NCBI GenBank assembly: GCA_024742485.1 | Contig: JANSYK010000003.1 | Span: 124,001 to 188,000 of the forward strand | Direction: 5' to 3' | Source of the DNA: Alphaproteobacteria bacterium | GTDB lineage: Bacteria > Pseudomonadota > Alphaproteobacteria > Rhizobiales > Rhizobiaceae | Length of the DNA stretch: 64,000 nucleotides | Part shown: positions 1 through 9,821 of the stretch, in pieces | Numbering within the stretch: position 1 is the first letter of the stretch | How the letters are laid out: the number at the start of each line of letters is the position of its first letter | Position numbers and translations under genes: made by a program | The notes under the pieces: model-generated | Told to the model about the DNA's origin: nothing | Databases searched by the model: none | Seen by the model: only the letters and a program-made list of their open reading frames with translations

Positions 1-666
1 CTGATGCTCCAGAACGAAGCGCGCATACTCTTCCGGGTTTGGATGTATTTTTTCGGCATCCGTCGGAAACGCACCCGGGGAAATCGCATTGACGGTAATG
101 CCCCATTTGCCAAATTCGCGGGCCCAGGCCCGGGTCAGTCCTGTCAGGGCGCCCTTGGATTGCACATAGGGGGACAGGTTCTCCCACCCGCCATAATATG
201 TGATCGATGTGACATTGATGATCCGGCCCCATTTGCGTGCACGCATGGCGGGCAGTGCCATTGCTGTACAGATCAGTGCAGCATCCACATTGACAGCCTG
301 AACCGCCCTGTGCTCCTCCAGTGTGTAGTCTTCAAACGGCTTGGACGGATAGATCGCCGCATTGTTGATGACGATGTCGAACGACCCTTCATCCAGCAAA
401 GAGGCAAGTGTCTGTTTGAGACTGGCCTCGTCGGCGAGATCCTGACGAACAATGCGCAGGCGATCCCGATATTCGGAGCCACAATTCGCCTCAAGCGACC
501 GGATGTTGTCGCGGCTGTTATCCAGAGCAATGACATAGGCTCCGTCACGCAGCATTTCCCGGGTTGTATCGTTTCCTAGTCCGCCAGCAGCGCCGGTATA
601 GAGCACGCGACGGTCGCGCAATGAAAAGCGGTCGCTGGGTTGTGCGACAGTGCCGGTCATGGTCAT
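1..666 (-). CDS. SDR family oxidoreductase (C-terminus cut by window edge)
   Basis: Reverse-strand reading from 666 gives MTMTGTVAQPSDRFSLRDRRVLYTGAAGGLGNDTTREML...INNAAIYPSK...NVTSITYYGGWENLSPYVQSKGALTGLTRAWAREFGKWGITVNAISPG; Rossmann glycine motif, NNAA and YxxxK present. ATGA overlap with the upstream gene. Absent from the ORF track because no stop lies in the window. Confidence 0.9.
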   Translation of the reverse strand, partial: MTMTGTVAQPSDRFSLRDRRVLYTGAAGGLGNDTTREMLRDGAYVIALDNSRDNIRSLEANCGSEYRDRLRIVRQDLADEASLKQTLASLLDEGSFDIVINNAAIYPSKPFEDYTLEEHRAVQAVNVDAALICTAMALPAMRARKWGRIINVTSITYYGGWENLSPYVQSKGALTGLTRAWAREFGKWGITVNAISPGAFPTDAEKIHPNPEEYARFVLEHQ

Positions 667-1844
667 GCCCGTCCCCCGATCGGTAGAAAGTGGGATGAGG
701 GTGTTGGATAGTCATCGGCGGGCTGCTCGGCGATGCCACTGATGCGCTGTTCGGCTTCTGCGATTTGCGCGCTGTCCTCAAGCACGCGAAAGCGGGTCTC
801 GTAATTGCGTTCATCGCCGTGTTCGAGCCAGATCAGCTCACCGCGTTCCCGGGCTGCACCCTGTCCGTCGACATGGTTGGTCGAGGGTTCGATACCAAGC
901 GCATATTGCCCGGCCTGGAGGTTCTGCCATTCATACATGCAGGGGAACTGGTCTTTCCTCGTGGTGACCTGAAATCCGATTCCGGCATTGTCATTGACGA
1001 GGGCCACGGGAACGCAACCGTCTGTGTCCGCCTGCATTTCGTGTTGCCAGACCTGTTCATGAAAGCGTGTCTGGGGACCCGGCAATGTGCGGTAACCGAC
1101 ACCCTGCTTGCGATAATCGTCGCCCGCATGGGCAGCCCAGACCACATCGCCGATCGGTGCCAGATAGCGCGAATTCTCATCCAGGATCGGGTAGCACAGA
1201 TTGATGTGGTAGCAGAACATGTGCGGCGTTCTGTAGAAGCCGCGGTTGACGACCCGGTCACGCAGCACGATCTCGTTCGAACCGACCGTCACTTCGATAC
1301 GGCGATGCAGTTCCAGATGTTCGCCGAACACCGTTCCCTGGGTCACGATGCCTTCGCACCACAATGTGCATTCGTCATCGCTCCAGCTTTCGCCGTAGCC
1401 CGTCAACCGGGCAGGGATGGTGCCGACCCGCCCGTGAATTGATTGCTTGACCGTTTTGCGCGGCGCGTAGACATAATTGTCCGCCGGCGCGTCATACATG
1501 AAGAGAATATGATCCAGCCCACAGGTGACCAGCAGACCGGAAAACGAGCGCAGCCAGCCGAGACCGCCTTCGCCCTCATAGTCGTGCAGAGACGGATTGC
1601 GAAAACCTGATGGTGAATGCCAGCCAATGGCATTCCCCCGCCATTCGCAATCGGCAATGTCCAGCGCGCGGTCGATGAGGACCGTGAACCGCAGCCCAGC
1701 GCCGGACCGGAACTCGAGCATGCGAATACCGCGCTCCAGCCCGTCACCGAGCGTCATCAGCCTCACTCCGGCAAACTGGGACAGGGAACCTGTTCGGCTC
1801 TCAAGCTCTTTTCTGGACATGTTCTGCCCGTTGATTTTGACCAT
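663..1844 (-). CDS. DUF4432 / aldose 1-epimerase-like protein
   Basis: ORF 663..1883; preferred start MVKINGQNMSRKELESRTGSLSQFAGVR at 1844 with a purine-rich RBS (GGGAGGGAGAG). Galactose-mutarotase-like composition. Confidence 0.75.
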   Translation of the reverse strand: MVKINGQNMSRKELESRTGSLSQFAGVRLMTLGDGLERGIRMLEFRSGAGLRFTVLIDRALDIADCEWRGNAIGWHSPSGFRNPSLHDYEGEGGLGWLRSFSGLLVTCGLDHILFMYDAPADNYVYAPRKTVKQSIHGRVGTIPARLTGYGESWSDDECTLWCEGIVTQGTVFGEHLELHRRIEVTVGSNEIVLRDRVVNRGFYRTPHMFCYHINLCYPILDENSRYLAPIGDVVWAAHAGDDYRKQGVGYRTLPGPQTRFHEQVWQHEMQADTDGCVPVALVNDNAGIGFQVTTRKDQFPCMYEWQNLQAGQYALGIEPSTNHVDGQGAARERGELIWLEHGDERNYETRFRVLEDSAQIAEAEQRISGIAEQPADDYPTPSSHFLPIGGRA

Positions 1845-1932
1845 GATCTCTCCCTCCCGGGTGATGCGGATCACCCGGACCAAACCATTTTTCGGGAAAT
1901 GCGCGGGCCGATGAGCCGGCCCGCAAGCCTTT

Positions 1933-2847
1933 TCAGACGCCGTTTTCTTTCAGTTTCCGGTCGACGAATTCCTTCGCTCTGGGTACATCGGCCTCTTCCA
2001 GGTGCTCGATGATCATCGAGATGTTGGGATGCTTCTTCGCCAATCGCTGGAAGTAGAGGTCGTAATTGAGCTCGCCCAGTCCGGGTGCCGGCAGTTCGAT
2101 CTCGCCGACGCCACGGAATGTGTGGCTTTCAGCGGCATCGTCGTCGCCAATGTCGGAGTGCTTTTCCGACTTGTCATCGCCCGACCGTTTCACGTCCTTG
2201 GCATGCGCAAGGCAGATCTTGTCGGAGAGTGCGTCGAATACGTAGTTGAGTGTCTCATCCATCTTGTCGATATTGTGGGATTCGAAATAGTTCGTCGGGT
2301 CCATGATGAGTCCCAGTCCCGGATGGTCGACCTCGGCGAACATGCGCAGCGTCTCTTCGACCGACCCGACGACATTGTTGACATAGGTCTCGAGAAGGAA
2401 GACTGCGCCGTGGTCATAGGCGTGCTGGGCAAGATCCGAGATGACTGCGCGACAGTCGGCCCAGCCTTCCTCGGTCTTGTTCTTGGGATGGTGAACCCAG
2501 TCGCTTTCGGTGTCGAAAGTTCCGGTTTCCGAGCAGACATAGGGCGAGCCCAGATATTGTGCATGGGCCAGGACTTCCTTGAAATGGGTGTTGCGCCGGT
2601 TGCGCTCGGCCGGGTCGGGATGGATGATGTTGGTGTAACAGGAGATGGCGCTTACCGGCAGGTGGTGTTCGCGAAACGTCTCACGGATCACCTTGCATTT
2701 TTCCGGCGTGATCTGGCCGGTCGACAAATCCATGTCCTTGAAATGCAGATCAAGCTGAACCGTGTTGAAATTGTGCGAACGGATGACCTTCGCGGTCTCT
2801 TCCAGTGTGTATGGAAAGTATCCTGAGAATATTCCGGTCTGCATCAT
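1933..2847 (-). CDS. Sugar phosphate isomerase/epimerase (xylose isomerase-like TIM barrel)
   Basis: 304 aa; MQTGIFSGYFPYTLEETAKVIRSHNFNTVQLDLHF...LLETYVNNVVGSVEETLRMFAEVDHPGLGLIMDPTNYF. Confidence 0.85.
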   Translation of the reverse strand: MMQTGIFSGYFPYTLEETAKVIRSHNFNTVQLDLHFKDMDLSTGQITPEKCKVIRETFREHHLPVSAISCYTNIIHPDPAERNRRNTHFKEVLAHAQYLGSPYVCSETGTFDTESDWVHHPKNKTEEGWADCRAVISDLAQHAYDHGAVFLLETYVNNVVGSVEETLRMFAEVDHPGLGLIMDPTNYFESHNIDKMDETLNYVFDALSDKICLAHAKDVKRSGDDKSEKHSDIGDDDAAESHTFRGVGEIELPAPGLGELNYDLYFQRLAKKHPNISMIIEHLEEADVPRAKEFVDRKLKENGV

Positions 2848-2867
2848 GATGAAGTCCTCCCTTTTGG

Positions 2868-3971
2868 TCAGTTGGCTGAAATTTCGTCGAGGCGCACCAC
2901 GCGCCCCTCGCTGATGGAGCGGTAACCTGCTTCAATCAGCTCGATGGTCTTGATGTTGTCCGAAACATCCAGTTGCGGTTTTGATCCGGATTCAACGGCG
3001 TATTGCAACTGCTCCATGACGCCGATGAAGGCTTGCGGAAACCACATGGTTTCCCAGCTCGGGGAGACCCATTTCCCGTCGGTCTCGCGATTGCTGGCAT
3101 AGGACAGCGTCGAGGCTGCTCCGGTAGGCCAGCCGATGGTTCCCTTGGCAACGCCATCGGTGCCTTCGACCCGCCAGTTGATGTGCTGGTCGTCCTCATA
3201 TCCCTCCTCACGCGGTCCGGACCAGACATCTTCCAGGGACAACGCCATGAACCCGGACGGAAAGGTGACTGTCGAGACCACGATCCCATCGGAATGGTCG
3301 AACGTGGTGCGTGGATCCTTGCGGGTCATGGTCGAGATACTGGACGGCTCACCAAACAGGAAGCGAAGCGCGTCGAGATGATGAACACTCATATTGGCCA
3401 GTGTCAGCCGGTCATAGTCTTCCAGAAAGGTCTGCCAATGGGGAATGGCGTGCATGTCGATCTGGGCAAAGACCGGTTCTCCAAGAGCGCCGCGGTCCAG
3501 CAGTTGCTTGAGAACACGCATGGACTGGTCGAAGCGCATGTTCTGATTGACCGAAAGCAGTTTGCCGGCCGCTTCCGCTTCATCCCGCAGGGCGATCGCT
3601 TCCGACAGCGTCAGTGCGAGTGGTTTCTGCACCAGGACCGCCTTGATATGCGGCTGCTTCAGGGCTGCGCTGATGAGCGCCGGTTGGAGATCAGGCGGAT
3701 AGGCAATGTCCAGGATTTCGACGTTCGGATCGGCGATGACAGCTTCCGGCGTGTCGTGCACGGTCGGGATCGACCAGCGCTTGGCAACCTCGGCTGCGTG
3801 ATCCCGTGTTCGCGAACCGATCGCGGCCACGGTGAAGCCGGCCTGAGCATAGGCGGCGAGATGGCAATCGGCCATGATCATGCCGGCACCAATGCACCCG
3901 ATCTTGTATTTTCTGGATCGGATCGCCGGATCCGGACTGAAGGCTGATTGATTCATCGGTGTCTCCATCAT
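2868..3971 (-). CDS. Gfo/Idh/MocA family oxidoreductase
   Basis: YKIGCIGAGMIMADCHLAAYAQAGFTVAAIGSRT and VLVQKPLALTLSEA (EKP-type motif). Confidence 0.88.
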   Translation of the reverse strand: MMETPMNQSAFSPDPAIRSRKYKIGCIGAGMIMADCHLAAYAQAGFTVAAIGSRTRDHAAEVAKRWSIPTVHDTPEAVIADPNVEILDIAYPPDLQPALISAALKQPHIKAVLVQKPLALTLSEAIALRDEAEAAGKLLSVNQNMRFDQSMRVLKQLLDRGALGEPVFAQIDMHAIPHWQTFLEDYDRLTLANMSVHHLDALRFLFGEPSSISTMTRKDPRTTFDHSDGIVVSTVTFPSGFMALSLEDVWSGPREEGYEDDQHINWRVEGTDGVAKGTIGWPTGAASTLSYASNRETDGKWVSPSWETMWFPQAFIGVMEQLQYAVESGSKPQLDVSDNIKTIELIEAGYRSISEGRVVRLDEISAN

Positions 3972-5008
3972 GTAGCAGCGGCAATGGCGCTGCCGGCCTT
4001 GTCAAAAAAATGAGACTGTGCGGTGTCATGGGCCAGAGCGACTTTTTCACCCACGGTGAAATCCGGCTGGCTGCGCAACGTCGCGCGCAACTGCACGCCC
4101 TGTGCTTCGAGCGTCAATGTGGTGAAGCCGCCAAGCGGTTCCACACTTATCACGCTTGCATTGGGCTGGTCGGAGCGTGTGTGCACCTGCAGGTCTTCGG
4201 GCCGGATGCCGACCGACGATGCATTGCCGGGAAATGCCGGAGGTTCGGGGAATGTCCGGTCCGTTCCGAACAGTTCGGTTGGCACGATATTGATCGCCGG
4301 GGAACCCAGAAGCCGCGCTACATATTCGCTGTTCGGTTGGTCATAAAGCGCTTCCGGTGCTCCGATCTGGCGAATGCGCCCCTGTTCCATGATGGCCATC
4401 GAGTCGGCAACCGACATGGCTTCTTCCTGATCATGGGTCACATAGACAAGCGTATGGCCGAGATCCTGTTGAAGGCGTCGCAATTCAACTCTTGTCTGTT
4501 CACGCAATCGCGCATCCAGAGCCGAAATCGGATCATCCATCAGATAGGCAACCGGATCCCGGACCAGGGCGCGGGCGATGGCGACCCGTTGCCGCTCGCC
4601 GCCGGAAAGCTGGGCCGGCGGTTTTTGAAGAATATGGCTGATGTGCAGCTTTTCGGCGATTTCCGATACCCGACGGTCGATCTCGTCGATCGGAGTGCCA
4701 CGTTCCACCAGGGGAAAGCGGACATTTTGATCCGCTGTCATATGTGGAAAAAGCGCCAGGTTCTGAAACACCATGGCAACATTGCGCTGAGCCGGCGCGA
4801 CATGGGTAACCGGCCGCCCGTCGATGAGCACCTCTCCCTCATCGGGTTGAACCAGCCCCAATATGATCTTGAGGATCGTCGATTTGCCGCAGAGGGGAGG
4901 TCCGAAGAGGCAGAAAAATGCGTTGTCTTCCACTTCGAAGCTGACATTGTCGAGCGCCTGTGTCTTTCCATAGGACTTGCTGACATTGCGGAAACTAATG
5001 GAGGCCAT
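3968..5008 (-). CDS. ABC transporter ATP-binding protein (CUT1/MalK-like), ATPase 1
   Basis: MASISFRNVSKSYGKTQ start at 5008; Walker A GPPLCGKST, signature LSGGERQR, Walker B YLMDDP, H-loop THD. Walker B catalytic Glu position is Asp. Confidence 0.9.
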   Translation of the reverse strand: MASISFRNVSKSYGKTQALDNVSFEVEDNAFFCLFGPPLCGKSTILKIILGLVQPDEGEVLIDGRPVTHVAPAQRNVAMVFQNLALFPHMTADQNVRFPLVERGTPIDEIDRRVSEIAEKLHISHILQKPPAQLSGGERQRVAIARALVRDPVAYLMDDPISALDARLREQTRVELRRLQQDLGHTLVYVTHDQEEAMSVADSMAIMEQGRIRQIGAPEALYDQPNSEYVARLLGSPAINIVPTELFGTDRTFPEPPAFPGNASSVGIRPEDLQVHTRSDQPNASVISVEPLGGFTTLTLEAQGVQLRATLRSQPDFTVGEKVALAHDTAQSHFFDKAGSAIAAAT

Positions 5009-6101
5009 CGGACTGCCTCCCGACTGCTTGACCGCTTTCGATCTCGAAAAACCGTTCCGAACCTTTCGTGATGTCAAGGCTCAGGACTTCGCCGACACGC
5101 GGCAACTCGGTTTGATTGGCGACTATGATCTTGATGGCATTGTCCGGATCACCCAGATGAACGATGGTCCGGGAGCCGATGCGCTCAATGAAGTTCACCG
5201 GGAATCGCAATGCGCCGTCTTGACTGGGAGCCGCTGCTTCCGGCCGGAATCCGAACTGAACGCGCCCGTCGGATTTTGCCGCGGCGGCCTCAATGGCGGT
5301 GTCGCTGACGGTGATGCTTCCATGCGCCCCAAAATCGACAGCGGTAGACGACCCGTCCTGGCGGACGTGCCCCTGCATCAGGTTCATGCCGGGAGACCCC
5401 AGGAAACCGGCGACGAATGTGTTTTGAGGATTGTTGTAGACATCCAGCGGCGTGCCGACCTGCAGCAGCTTACCATGATCCATTACCGCGATCCGGTCGG
5501 CCATGGTCATGGCTTCCAGTTGATCGTGTGTGACGTAGATCATTGTCTGTTTGAATTGGCGCTGGAGCTGTTTCAGTTCCGTTCGCATGACGGCGCGAAA
5601 CGCGGCATCGACATTGGAGAGCGGTTCGTCGAGCAGAAAGATCGCCGGTTCGACAATGGCCGAGCGGCCAATGGCCAGCCTTTGAAGAATATTGACGGAC
5701 AGCCCCGATGCGCGCCGCTTGAGGAGTGGCGACAATTGAAGCAGGGAGGCCGTTTCCTCGACCCGGCGCGCGACTTCGGCGCGCGGTGTGCCGCGTGCCT
5801 TGAGTCCGTAGGCAAGATTGTCCCAGACAGTCATGTGCGTGAAGATTGCGTAGTTTTGAAACACGAAACCGACACCGCGTCGCGCCATAGGAACGCCCCG
5901 CACATCCCGCCCGTCAAATTCGATGCTGCCTGTTGTTGGCTCCAGCATGCCGGCAATCATGTTCATGGTTGTCGATTTGCCACAGCCCGACGGCCCCAAT
6001 AGCGCCATGAACTCGCCATCGGCGATGGTCATGTTCATGTCGGCCAGTGCCGTGAAGGATGCAAAATCCTTGCCGAGATTGCTCAGCCTGATTTCCGTCA
6101 T
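4995..6101 (-). CDS. ABC transporter ATP-binding protein (CUT1/MalK-like), ATPase 2
   Basis: [44 protein letters not shown] start at 6101 (ATGA overlap); Walker B FLLDEP intact, signature degenerate (LSVNILQR). Confidence 0.9.
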   Translation of the reverse strand: MTEIRLSNLGKDFASFTALADMNMTIADGEFMALLGPSGCGKSTTMNMIAGMLEPTTGSIEFDGRDVRGVPMARRGVGFVFQNYAIFTHMTVWDNLAYGLKARGTPRAEVARRVEETASLLQLSPLLKRRASGLSVNILQRLAIGRSAIVEPAIFLLDEPLSNVDAAFRAVMRTELKQLQRQFKQTMIYVTHDQLEAMTMADRIAVMDHGKLLQVGTPLDVYNNPQNTFVAGFLGSPGMNLMQGHVRQDGSSTAVDFGAHGSITVSDTAIEAAAAKSDGRVQFGFRPEAAAPSQDGALRFPVNFIERIGSRTIVHLGDPDNAIKIIVANQTELPRVGEVLSLDITKGSERFFEIESGQAVGRQSDGLH

Positions 6102-7042
6102 GTGTCCGCCTCCGGAGACGAGACATGGCGGATGGCATAGGCCGAAACGATCGACAGGGTGATCAGGATCGCAAGCGCAATGGCTGCAACGTAGCCCCAG
6201 ATCAGTTCTTGCTGGGTGACCTTGTAGATGTAGACCGAGATCGTTTCGGTCGCCACGCCCGGTCCGCCACCGGTCATGATGAAGAGCGTGTCGAATATCT
6301 TGAAATTCTCGATCACCCGGATGGCCAGGGCAATGATCATGATGGTCTTCATGCGCGGCAGGACAATGGTGATAAAACGCCGCCACCAGGAGGCACCGAG
6401 CAGGGTCGCCGCCCGCTGCTGATCTTCGGGAACACCCACGAGCCCGGCAAGCAGGATCAGAAACATCAGTGGTGTCCATTGCCAGATATCGGCCACCATG
6501 ACAGCGATCAGGGCAAGGTCCGGGTCCGACAGCCAGGCGATCTTCACGGGCTGTCCGACGAAAAAAGCAAGAATATCGTTGATTGGTCCGCCGGACTGAA
6601 ACAGCATGAAAAACATGTAGCCCGCGACGGCTGGCACCACCATCATCGGGATCAGCAGAACCGAGTAGAGAAACCGCCGTCCGGGAAATTCATCGACGAA
6701 CAGGACGGCAAGGCCGAGGCCGAGAAGAAATTCCACCGGCACGCAAACGACCATGACAAGAAGCGTGCGCAAAAGCGCGCTCCAGAACCGATTATCCTGC
6801 GCGAGGTCGGTATAGTTGGCAAAACTGTTCCACAGTTCCCATGCGCGCCACCATCCGATCCCGTCAAGAGGGGACCAATCGGTCAGGGAGATGTAGATTT
6901 GCATCAAAATGGGAAAGACGGCGATAAACAGAACAAGCAATTGTGCAGGCAGGGAAAGCCAAAGGCCCAGATGACCTTCGTCATTCGGTCTGTCCGCCGG
7001 GGTCTTTTGAACGGTATCAGTGATGTCGGCGATGGTGTTCAT
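6098..7042 (-). CDS. Carbohydrate ABC transporter permease (MalF/UgpA type)
   Basis: [14 protein letters not shown] start at 7042; multi-TM, EAA-like loop [27 protein letters not shown]. Confidence 0.9.
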   Translation of the reverse strand: MNTIADITDTVQKTPADRPNDEGHLGLWLSLPAQLLVLFIAVFPILMQIYISLTDWSPLDGIGWWRAWELWNSFANYTDLAQDNRFWSALLRTLLVMVVCVPVEFLLGLGLAVLFVDEFPGRRFLYSVLLIPMMVVPAVAGYMFFMLFQSGGPINDILAFFVGQPVKIAWLSDPDLALIAVMVADIWQWTPLMFLILLAGLVGVPEDQQRAATLLGASWWRRFITIVLPRMKTIMIIALAIRVIENFKIFDTLFIMTGGGPGVATETISVYIYKVTQQELIWGYVAAIALAILITLSIVSAYAIRHVSSPEADT

Positions 7043-7899
7043 TCCTTCAACGCCCCGAATGTGAGGCCACGGACAAGATGTTTCTGGATTGCGATCCCCA
7101 TGATGACCGGCGGCACGGCGGCAATCAGCCCGAGCGCTGCCTTTGCGCCGTAGAGCTGTCCGGTCATGGAGGATGAAAGGGATGCCATGTAGACCGGGAT
7201 CGTCACCCAATCGCGGGTCGTCAACAGCAAGGCAATCAGATAGTCCGACCAGTTGAGGATAAAGACAAACAGGGCGGATGAGGCCAGTGCTGGCCGCATC
7301 ATCGGCAGCGTTATTTTCACGAAGACCCGAAACCGTGAACAGCCTTCGACCAGGGCCGCATCCTCGATCTCGCGGGGCATGTCATCGAAGAAGGTTTTCA
7401 TCAGCCAGAATGCAAAGGGCAGGGTAACGATCCCATAGATCAGGGCCAGCCCCCACCAGGTATCCGTCAGGCCCAGGAAGGCCCACATGATCATCACCGG
7501 AATCATCACCGCCATGGGTGGAAACAGCCGCAACTGGATGAGTGCCAGAGGAAGATTGGCGCCGCTTCCGAAGCGGGACAGGCCGTAGGCGGCAGTGGTG
7601 CCGGCAACCATTGCAATCACGGTTCCGAAGCTGGCCGATAGAAGCGATGCCAGGATCGGCCGTCCTGCCGTTCGATCGAGCGACACGATCAGTTCGGAGG
7701 ACGACTGCCCGAAGATGAAAGCGAAATTGTCCCAGGTCGGGTTTTTCGGCCACCAGGTCAGATCGCTGCCTGTTGCTGACCACTCGGCGATCGGCTTGAA
7801 CGCCATGGATACCATCCACAATGTAGGGATGAGCGTCAGCGCGACAAACAGCAATATCAAACCGAAGCGGAGCGCTTCATATCCTGCGGAACGTTGCAT
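7039..7899 (-). CDS. Carbohydrate ABC transporter permease (MalG/UgpE type)
   Basis: 286 aa; [51 protein letters not shown] motif. Confidence 0.92.
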   Translation of the reverse strand: MQRSAGYEALRFGLILLFVALTLIPTLWMVSMAFKPIAEWSATGSDLTWWPKNPTWDNFAFIFGQSSSELIVSLDRTAGRPILASLLSASFGTVIAMVAGTTAAYGLSRFGSGANLPLALIQLRLFPPMAVMIPVMIMWAFLGLTDTWWGLALIYGIVTLPFAFWLMKTFFDDMPREIEDAALVEGCSRFRVFVKITLPMMRPALASSALFVFILNWSDYLIALLLTTRDWVTIPVYMASLSSSMTGQLYGAKAALGLIAAVPPVIMGIAIQKHLVRGLTFGALKE

Positions 7900-7961
7900 T
7901 GGCGAAATTGCCTCGGAGCGGGTTGTGTTTGAACAGGAGCGATTGAGGCCGGACGATTGGC

Positions 7962-7985
7962 GACGCGGGCCAATATGCCCGCGTC
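7962..7985 (-). terminator. Intercistronic hairpin between solute-binding protein and permease genes
   Basis: GACGCGGGC-CAATAT-GCCCGCGTC, perfect 9-bp stem with 6-nt loop. Confidence 0.6.
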
Positions 7986-8009
7986 ACGTTTGTCCGGTCA
8001 GACCGGCGC

Positions 8010-9608
8010 CTAGTCGGTCAGGTCGGGCCATGCCGCCTTGTTGGCCTGGATGGCCTCGACCAGCTTGTCTTCACCGACCCGCCGCGAAATGCGTTTCCAG
8101 GAGCGCTCGGTATTGGCCATAGCCTCCTGCGCCGACATCGATCCGGTCAGCGCGCCAACCAGGTTTTCGTCAAGGGCATTGTGGAAGGCCGTGGCGCCCG
8201 GATAATTGATTGTCGGTACCGTGCGCCTTACCGATTCCCGCACCACATCCATATGGTAGTCATGATAGGTCTGACGAACCAGTTCATCGCTGAAATTGGA
8301 CAGCTGGAACGGATCGAAATATCCGCCTGGATTGGCCGTCATCCAGGAATAGATGCGGGACGAACCGAGCCACTGCAGCAGCAGGTAGCAGGCTTCCGGG
8401 TGCTCGGACTGCGATGAGACCGAGGCCGACAGATTGAGCCAAAGAACGGTGCGGCTGACCAACTTGTCGTCATGCATGCGTCCCGGTGGCAGGTGCGATC
8501 CGACCTTGCCTGTGACCTTCGATCCGTCATTGGCTGCATTGTCGAGGAATTTCGGCAAGTTCGAGAACGCACAGGTCATCGCGGCGCCGGCATTGGCGAA
8601 GTTGCCATACTGTTCCGGCCATCCCCAGGAGATGGCATCCGGCGAGTGGTGAGCCAATGACTTCACATACTCTTCTGTTGCCATGACACCGGAGTCCGAA
8701 TTGATGAGCGGTTGCCCGTCGTCGGAAAACAGAAACTGGTTCGGCGAAGCGGTCGATACATATCTCTGGTACCAGTTGGTGTATCCCCATCCCTGGTTCC
8801 TGAGATCGGTGCATCCGATAAGACCGTCATCGGGGCGATGGAAAAACGCCGCGATCTCGTCATGCTCTTTCCAGGTTTTAGGCGGCTTGAGCGCATAGCC
8901 GTGTTTGTCCTCAAAGGCCTTTTGCTCTTCCGGATCGCCAAACAGGTCAGTGCGGTGGTTCCAGGTCTGGAAATCACCGTCCAGCGAAACGCCATAGGTC
9001 GACCCACGGTAATTGTTGAGAAGCGAAACGCCCTGGGCGCCACCCACATAACCGCGCTCGGGATCGTCCCATTCAGGTTTATGCTCGGCGACATATTCGT
9101 CGAGATTGGCGATGCCTCCGGTTTCCGCAAGGTCACCCAGGCGGTTCCACTCAACCGCATAAATGTCGAACGCTCCGCCCTTGGTGGAAATGTCCTGCAT
9201 GACCTTGGTGAATTCCTGGCCATTCGGTACGCCGACAATATCGAGCGTGATTCCGGTCTCCTTTTCCCACAAATCCTTGACCGATGGTGCGCCTGCAGGA
9301 AAGGGTTGCGTGATTTGGCCGATCGAGCCGTCGGACAGTCCCAGCACAATTCGGGTTGGCGCTTTGCCTGCTGCTTTTAGCGCCCGTATGGCCTCAATGG
9401 CGCGGCCTTCAGGCGTATCAGGACCGTATTGATACCGCTCGGCACCGGCAAATCCGGTTGGTCCACCGACCATGCCTTCGGCCAGGCTGTCAGCGGCAAA
9501 GACACGTCCGGGCTTCAGGTAAAAGGGGGCCGCCAGGCCCACGAGAGCAGTTGTCTGCGCCGCTTTCGTGAGAAACCGGCGGCGTGAGACATGCGCGTTA
9601 TTCGACAT
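8010..9608 (-). CDS. Extracellular solute-binding protein, Tat-type signal peptide (GlpV-like/large CUT1 SBP)
   Basis: 532 aa; MSNNAHVSRRRFLTKAAQTTALVGLAAPF twin-arginine leader; SBP family 1-like body. Confidence 0.85.
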   Translation of the reverse strand: MSNNAHVSRRRFLTKAAQTTALVGLAAPFYLKPGRVFAADSLAEGMVGGPTGFAGAERYQYGPDTPEGRAIEAIRALKAAGKAPTRIVLGLSDGSIGQITQPFPAGAPSVKDLWEKETGITLDIVGVPNGQEFTKVMQDISTKGGAFDIYAVEWNRLGDLAETGGIANLDEYVAEHKPEWDDPERGYVGGAQGVSLLNNYRGSTYGVSLDGDFQTWNHRTDLFGDPEEQKAFEDKHGYALKPPKTWKEHDEIAAFFHRPDDGLIGCTDLRNQGWGYTNWYQRYVSTASPNQFLFSDDGQPLINSDSGVMATEEYVKSLAHHSPDAISWGWPEQYGNFANAGAAMTCAFSNLPKFLDNAANDGSKVTGKVGSHLPPGRMHDDKLVSRTVLWLNLSASVSSQSEHPEACYLLLQWLGSSRIYSWMTANPGGYFDPFQLSNFSDELVRQTYHDYHMDVVRESVRRTVPTINYPGATAFHNALDENLVGALTGSMSAQEAMANTERSWKRISRRVGEDKLVEAIQANKAAWPDLTD

Positions 9609-9821
9609 ATTATCCTCCCAACGGACATTATTTCATTCGTCCACGGTGAAAAGTAAGTGACGTTTTTTGATGTGATGTCAAACAGCAAAAACCATCATTT
9701 CCAATCATTTTCGTTCAAATTCAGAAAATACGCTTGAATTAGTCAGAATTTGCTTTCCAATGATGGCAATTGATGATTGGGCAATAAATGACCGCCACAA
9801 CCTGACGAGGTAGGACATGCG

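Noticed and set aside
3959-5071. 370-aa plus-strand ORF, and similar long antisense ORFs (765-1442, 3003-3947, 4977-6002, 6125-7153, 24815-26029, 28530-29684, 33774-34841)
   Set aside because: They lie opposite well-supported genes and give Arg/Gly/His-rich low-complexity translations typical of shadow ORFs in high-GC DNA, with no recognisable domains.
9664-9690. TTGATGTGATGTCAA as an FNR box upstream of the carbohydrate SBP
   Set aside because: The half-sites are separated by 7 nt, not 6, so it does not fit the FNR/FixK spacing.
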